Below are positions 59,979 to 62,857 of a stretch of DNA of 62,857 bases, piece after piece; the first letter of the stretch is position 1, and each line of letters starts with the position of its first letter. Location of the stretch: NCBI RefSeq assembly GCF_018448785.1, contig NZ_JAHCLU010000023.1, positions 1-62,857 on the forward strand, written 5' to 3'. The notes below the pieces were generated by a model. That model worked only from the letters and a program-made list of their open reading frames with translations. It did not search any database and had not been told where the DNA came from. The position numbers were made by a program, and so were the translations under genes. This DNA comes from Halomonas jincaotanensis (GTDB lineage Bacteria > Pseudomonadota > Gammaproteobacteria > Pseudomonadales > Halomonadaceae).

Positions 59979-59994
59979 CTGAACTGAAGCTGAA
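59979..59994 (-). promoter_or_regulatory. Candidate CopR box upstream of the DUF2933-methyltransferase operon
   Basis: On the minus strand TTCAG-N6-TTCAG (59994-59979; plus-strand CTGAA at 59979 and 59990) repeats the 11-base direct repeat of the other candidate copper sites, oriented toward the minus-strand operon. Confidence 0.5.
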
Positions 59995-60216
59995 TAGGCG
60001 GCTCACATCCTGGCATTGGCTTTGTTGGTTCTCGACTATATTACGGTCGTCAGGATCGATGCTGGGGCTGGCTTGTCAGGAGTTAAACGACCACGAGGTC
60101 TTGTCGCGATACAACGATTGACCCTTGGGTGACACACACGTTCTAGGATGAGAATGATGTAGCGATTTTCGACCCATCCAGCACCTGCGGAACCTGGATC
60201 ACTAGGAGGGATTAAC

Positions 60217-61566
60217 ATGCCGGACACTGACCGTTCGCCAGCCTACCAGGAGAACAGTCTGTCGCTCGCCGGTGCCGTGGCCTTGGGCACCGGCGTGATG
60301 ATCGGTGCAGGCATATTCGCCTTGACGGGTCAGATGGCGGAGATGACGGGTGAGCTCTTCCCTTTGGCGTTTCTGTCTGCGGCCCTGATCGTGTCCTTCA
60401 GCGCTTATTCCTACATCAAGATGTCAAGTGCCTATCCTTCGGCGGGCGGGATCGGCATGTACTTGCAGAAAGCCTATGGCCCGACGCTAACTACCGCTTT
60501 CCATGCGCTGTTGATGTACTTTTCCATGGTGATCGCCCAGAGCTTCCTGGCGAGAACCTTCGGTTCCTATACGCTTCAACTGTTCGATATTGGGGATCGC
60601 TCGCTGTTGGTGCCGATGCTGGGGGTCGGCTTGCTCATCGCCGCCTTCCTGATCAATTTGTCGGCCAACCGGTGGATCGAAGGCGTTGCCTCGGTACTGG
60701 GTATCATCAAGATCGGCGGCATCATCGTGTTCGGGGTAGTCGGTATCCTGGTCGCCGACTCGGTGGAGATGGAGGTCTCGACAGCGTCGCCTGACGCCTC
60801 ATTGTCAGGGTTCCTGGGCGCCACGGCGCTGGGCATCCTGGCCTTCAAGGGATTCACGACCATTACCAACAGCGGCTCGGAGATCCAGGACCCGCACCGC
60901 AATCTGGGCCGGGCGATCATGATCTCGATCGCCCTGTGTGTGGTGATCTATGCGCTGGTGGGCTTCGCCGTCGCCAGTAACCTGTCGCTGAGCGAGATCA
61001 TCGAGACGAAGGATTACTCGTTGGCAGCTGCCGCCCGGCCCGCGCTCGGGGAGGCCGCCGTCTGGTTCACCGTCATCCTCGCCATGCTCGCCACGGCGGG
61101 CGGCATCATCGCCAGCGTGTTCGCGGTATCGCGCATGCTGGCGATGCTGACCGAGATGAAGCTGGTACCCCATCGCCATTTCCACATGCCGGGCAGCATC
61201 CAGAAACACACCCTGGTCTATACCATCGTCCTCGGTCTGCTGTTGACGGCGTTCTTCGATCTCAGCCGTATTGCGGCGCTTGGCATCATTTTCTATCTGA
61301 TTATGGACATGGCGATTCATTGGGGGGTATATCGGCATCTTCGCCACGATGTCGGTGCCAACCCTGCCGTTCTGTTCGTCGCCATGCTGCTGGATGCGGT
61401 TGTTCTGGTTGGCTTCGTGTGGGTGAAGGCAACCACCGACCCGCTGGTTCTCATCGTTGCAATAGCAGGGATGGCGCTCATTCTGCTCGGCGAAGGGTTA
61501 TTCCTGTCGCGTCGTAAACTGCCTGATGAGTCGACTGACGATAACGGCCATTCGCATTCTCATTGA
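60217..61566 (+). CDS. APC-family amino acid permease
   Basis: A 449-residue transporter with twelve helices. The N-terminal SLAGAVALGTGVMIGAGIFALTG has the substrate-binding GxxIGAGIF motif of the amino acid/polyamine superfamily. The cytoplasmic end is His-rich (NGHSHSH), which may reflect the metal-island setting. AGGAGG stands ten bases before the ATG, the strongest site nearby. The substrate cannot be told. It is followed by the broken copper ATPase gene after 20 bases. Confidence 0.85.
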   Translation: MPDTDRSPAYQENSLSLAGAVALGTGVMIGAGIFALTGQMAEMTGELFPLAFLSAALIVSFSAYSYIKMSSAYPSAGGIGMYLQKAYGPTLTTAFHALLMYFSMVIAQSFLARTFGSYTLQLFDIGDRSLLVPMLGVGLLIAAFLINLSANRWIEGVASVLGIIKIGGIIVFGVVGILVADSVEMEVSTASPDASLSGFLGATALGILAFKGFTTITNSGSEIQDPHRNLGRAIMISIALCVVIYALVGFAVASNLSLSEIIETKDYSLAAAARPALGEAAVWFTVILAMLATAGGIIASVFAVSRMLAMLTEMKLVPHRHFHMPGSIQKHTLVYTIVLGLLLTAFFDLSRIAALGIIFYLIMDMAIHWGVYRHLRHDVGANPAVLFVAMLLDAVVLVGFVWVKATTDPLVLIVAIAGMALILLGEGLFLSRRKLPDESTDDNGHSHSH

Positions 61567-61585
61567 CTTGCCCGGGAGACGGCAC

Positions 61586-62390
61586 ATGGACCTCAAGACC
61601 TTCGGTGAACCGATCGATTGGCGCCGGTTGCACGAGCACCGTGCCACTCACTCGAACAAGTCCTGGTACTTCTGCTCCGCGAAGTGCCGTGAGAAATTCG
61701 AGGTCGATCCCGAGGCTTATCTCGGCGACAGATCACCGGCCGATCCGGCGCCACCAGGGTCGATCTACACCTGCCCGATGCATCCCGAGGTCCGCCAGGA
61801 AGGCCCCGGTAACTGCCCGGTCTGTGGCATGGCCCTGGAACCCGAGACCGTCTCCGCCGATACCGGGGACCCTCGCAAGAATTGCAGGACATGACGCGGC
61901 GTTTCTGGATCGGGCTGGCCCTTCTTCGTGCGCGGCTGGCGCTCCATCGTGCGGCGCAGCCTCAACATGTTCACCCTGATCGCCATCGGTACCGGGGCGG
62001 CGCTGGTCTACAGCCTGCTGGCGACGATCGTGCCGGGCATCTTCCCCGAGACCTTCCGCCAGGCCGATGGCTCGGTGGCCGTCTACTTCGAGGCGGCGGC
62101 GGTGATTGTGGTACTCGTACTGCTGGGGCAGGTCCTGGAGCTGCGCGCCCATCCAGGGGTTGGCCGACAAGGTCGCCGGCGTCTTCGTGCCCGTGGTGAT
62201 CCTGGTCGCTGTGGTGGCCTTCATCGCCTGGTCGCTGTGTGGGCCGGCGCCGCCCATGGCCTTCGGCCTGATCGCCGCGGCATGCTGTTGTCACCGATCA
62301 TCGCAGCCGCGGCGATGTCGCTCTCCTCGGTCATCGCGATCGCCAATGCTCTGCGACTGCGAATGGTGGCGCTTAAAGGCAGTGCAAATC
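61586..62390 (+). pseudogene. Copper/heavy-metal P-type ATPase with several internal deletions
   Basis: The intact start encodes a YHS-like segment (SWYFCSAKCREKFEVDPEAY) and a heavy-metal-binding module (YTCPMHPEVRQEG...CPVCGMAL). A frame change near 61876 gives [14 protein letters not shown], the first helix. A deletion joins this to [18 protein letters not shown] and the next helices. Then the actuator domain is missing, and [20 protein letters not shown] follows in another frame. After a large deletion of the phosphorylation and ATP domains, the end [13 protein letters not shown] and ANALRLRM appears. At least three deletions have occurred, so it is not functional. The region 62391-62516 has only a short unassigned frame end. 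Confidence 0.8.
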
Positions 62391-62516
62391 CCCATCGTGG
62401 TTGTCATCATTGAAAAGCACACCGACGACCTTCTCGGATATGCCAAGCGCCTGATCGAGTTGGCATAGCTCAGATCATTAAAATAAGCCGATACACACTT
62501 CAAGAGGAGCTTTTCT

Positions 62517-62857
62517 ATGAGCATTCTGGGCAACTATATCAATGGCCAGGCCGTGGCCAGCCAGAGCGACCGCACCGCGCCGGTCTACAACCCCGCGACC
62601 GGCCAGCAGAGCCTGCAGGTGGCCCTGGCCTCGGCCGACGAGACCCGCGAGGCGGTACGCATTGCCCATGACGCCTTCGCCACCTGGTCGACGTTCACGC
62701 CACTGAAGCGGTCGCGCATCCTGTTCCGGTTCAAGGCGCTGGTCGAGGAGCACGCCGACGAGCTGGCACGGCTGATTTCCCAGGAGCACGGCAAGGTGTT
62801 CTCCGACGCCAAGGGCGAGGTGACCCGCGGCCTGGAGGTGGTGGAGTTCGCCTGCGG
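62517..62857 (+). CDS. mmsA: Methylmalonate-semialdehyde dehydrogenase, N-terminal part (runs off right edge)
   Basis: The first 113 residues of a CoA-acylating aldehyde dehydrogenase: GNYINGQAVASQSDRTAPVY, NPATGQQSLQVALAS, TPLKRSRILFRFKALVEEH and ISQEHGKVFSDAKGEV are typical of MmsA/IolA. The full enzyme (about 500 residues) turns methylmalonate semialdehyde into propionyl-CoA in valine catabolism. AAGAGGAG precedes the ATG. It marks a return to core metabolism at the end of the metal island. The catalytic Cys lies beyond the window. Confidence 0.85.
   Translation, partial: MSILGNYINGQAVASQSDRTAPVYNPATGQQSLQVALASADETREAVRIAHDAFATWSTFTPLKRSRILFRFKALVEEHADELARLISQEHGKVFSDAKGEVTRGLEVVEFAC

Noticed and set aside
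1..62857. tRNA, rRNA, integrase or att-site at island borders
   Set aside because: None could be recognised by eye; boundaries of the metal island remain undefined.

Overview
This window reads as a chromosomal accessory region of a moderately halophilic gammaproteobacterium, most likely a member of the Halomonadaceae. That inference rests on the GC-rich codon use, the acidic exported proteins, the OsmF/OpuC-type osmoprotectant importer, TRAP transport, and a dense copper-resistance island with Halomonas/Marinobacter-style gene content. No rRNA, tRNA or CRISPR array was recognised. Layout, 0-20 kb: an IS630 remnant joined to a decayed yjbH gene; a Crp/Fnr regulator; a periplasmic pyrophosphatase; scraps of several toxin-antitoxin (TA) systems; a LuxR regulator divergent from a cidA/lrgA-lrgB pair; a four-gene osmoprotectant ABC importer; a nitrilase-family hydrolase; an intact ParDE pair followed by a patch of broken nitrilase, HigA and BrnT/BrnA fragments; a DddP-like M24 enzyme next to an ArpA/BesD-like Fe(II)/2-oxoglutarate oxygenase, with a divergent LysR gene; and a chimeric diguanylate cyclase whose tail is an ABC-ATPase TOBE domain, followed by an MBL-fold gene and a short-chain dehydrogenase/ureohydrolase scar. 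Layout, 20-30.5 kb: a GGDEF/EAL protein, then what looks like a complete acid-sugar catabolic cluster. This has a DUF1537 kinase and a LacI regulator on the minus strand, and a RuBisCO-like protein, a DctPQM TRAP transporter and an extended-SDR dehydrogenase on the plus strand. A perfect LacI-type palindrome sits in the divergent promoter. A GFA protein and a DMT transporter follow. Layout, 30.8-62.5 kb: a copper/heavy-metal island. It holds DUF411 and Met-rich Spy-like periplasmic proteins, a cupredoxin, a CopR/CopS two-component pair (the kinase is broken by an in-frame amber codon), CopA multicopper oxidase, CopB, a second Lgt, an eight-gene complex I-like operon, an ATP-grasp protein, DUF305 and DUF2933 proteins, a copper P-type ATPase, a DUF3141 protein, a methyltransferase, an APC permease and a heavily deleted second copper ATPase. 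A methylmalonate-semialdehyde dehydrogenase gene runs off the right edge. The most remarkable system is the complex I-like operon at 39625-48359. It keeps the membrane arm (A, H, J, K, L, M, N) with the proton-channel Lys/Glu residues. The only soluble component is one NuoB-NuoD-like fusion protein. That protein has lost the N2-cluster cysteines and the HPA-type quinone motif, and carries two Cys/His heavy-metal-binding modules and histidine-rich linkers between the two halves. NuoC, E, F, G and I are absent. A second new observation is a shared direct repeat, TTCAG-N6-TTCAG with an 11-bp period, upstream of the cupredoxin-copRS operon, copA-copB, the lgt operon and the DUF2933 operon. This is the expected form of an operator for the OmpR-family CopR regulator encoded here.
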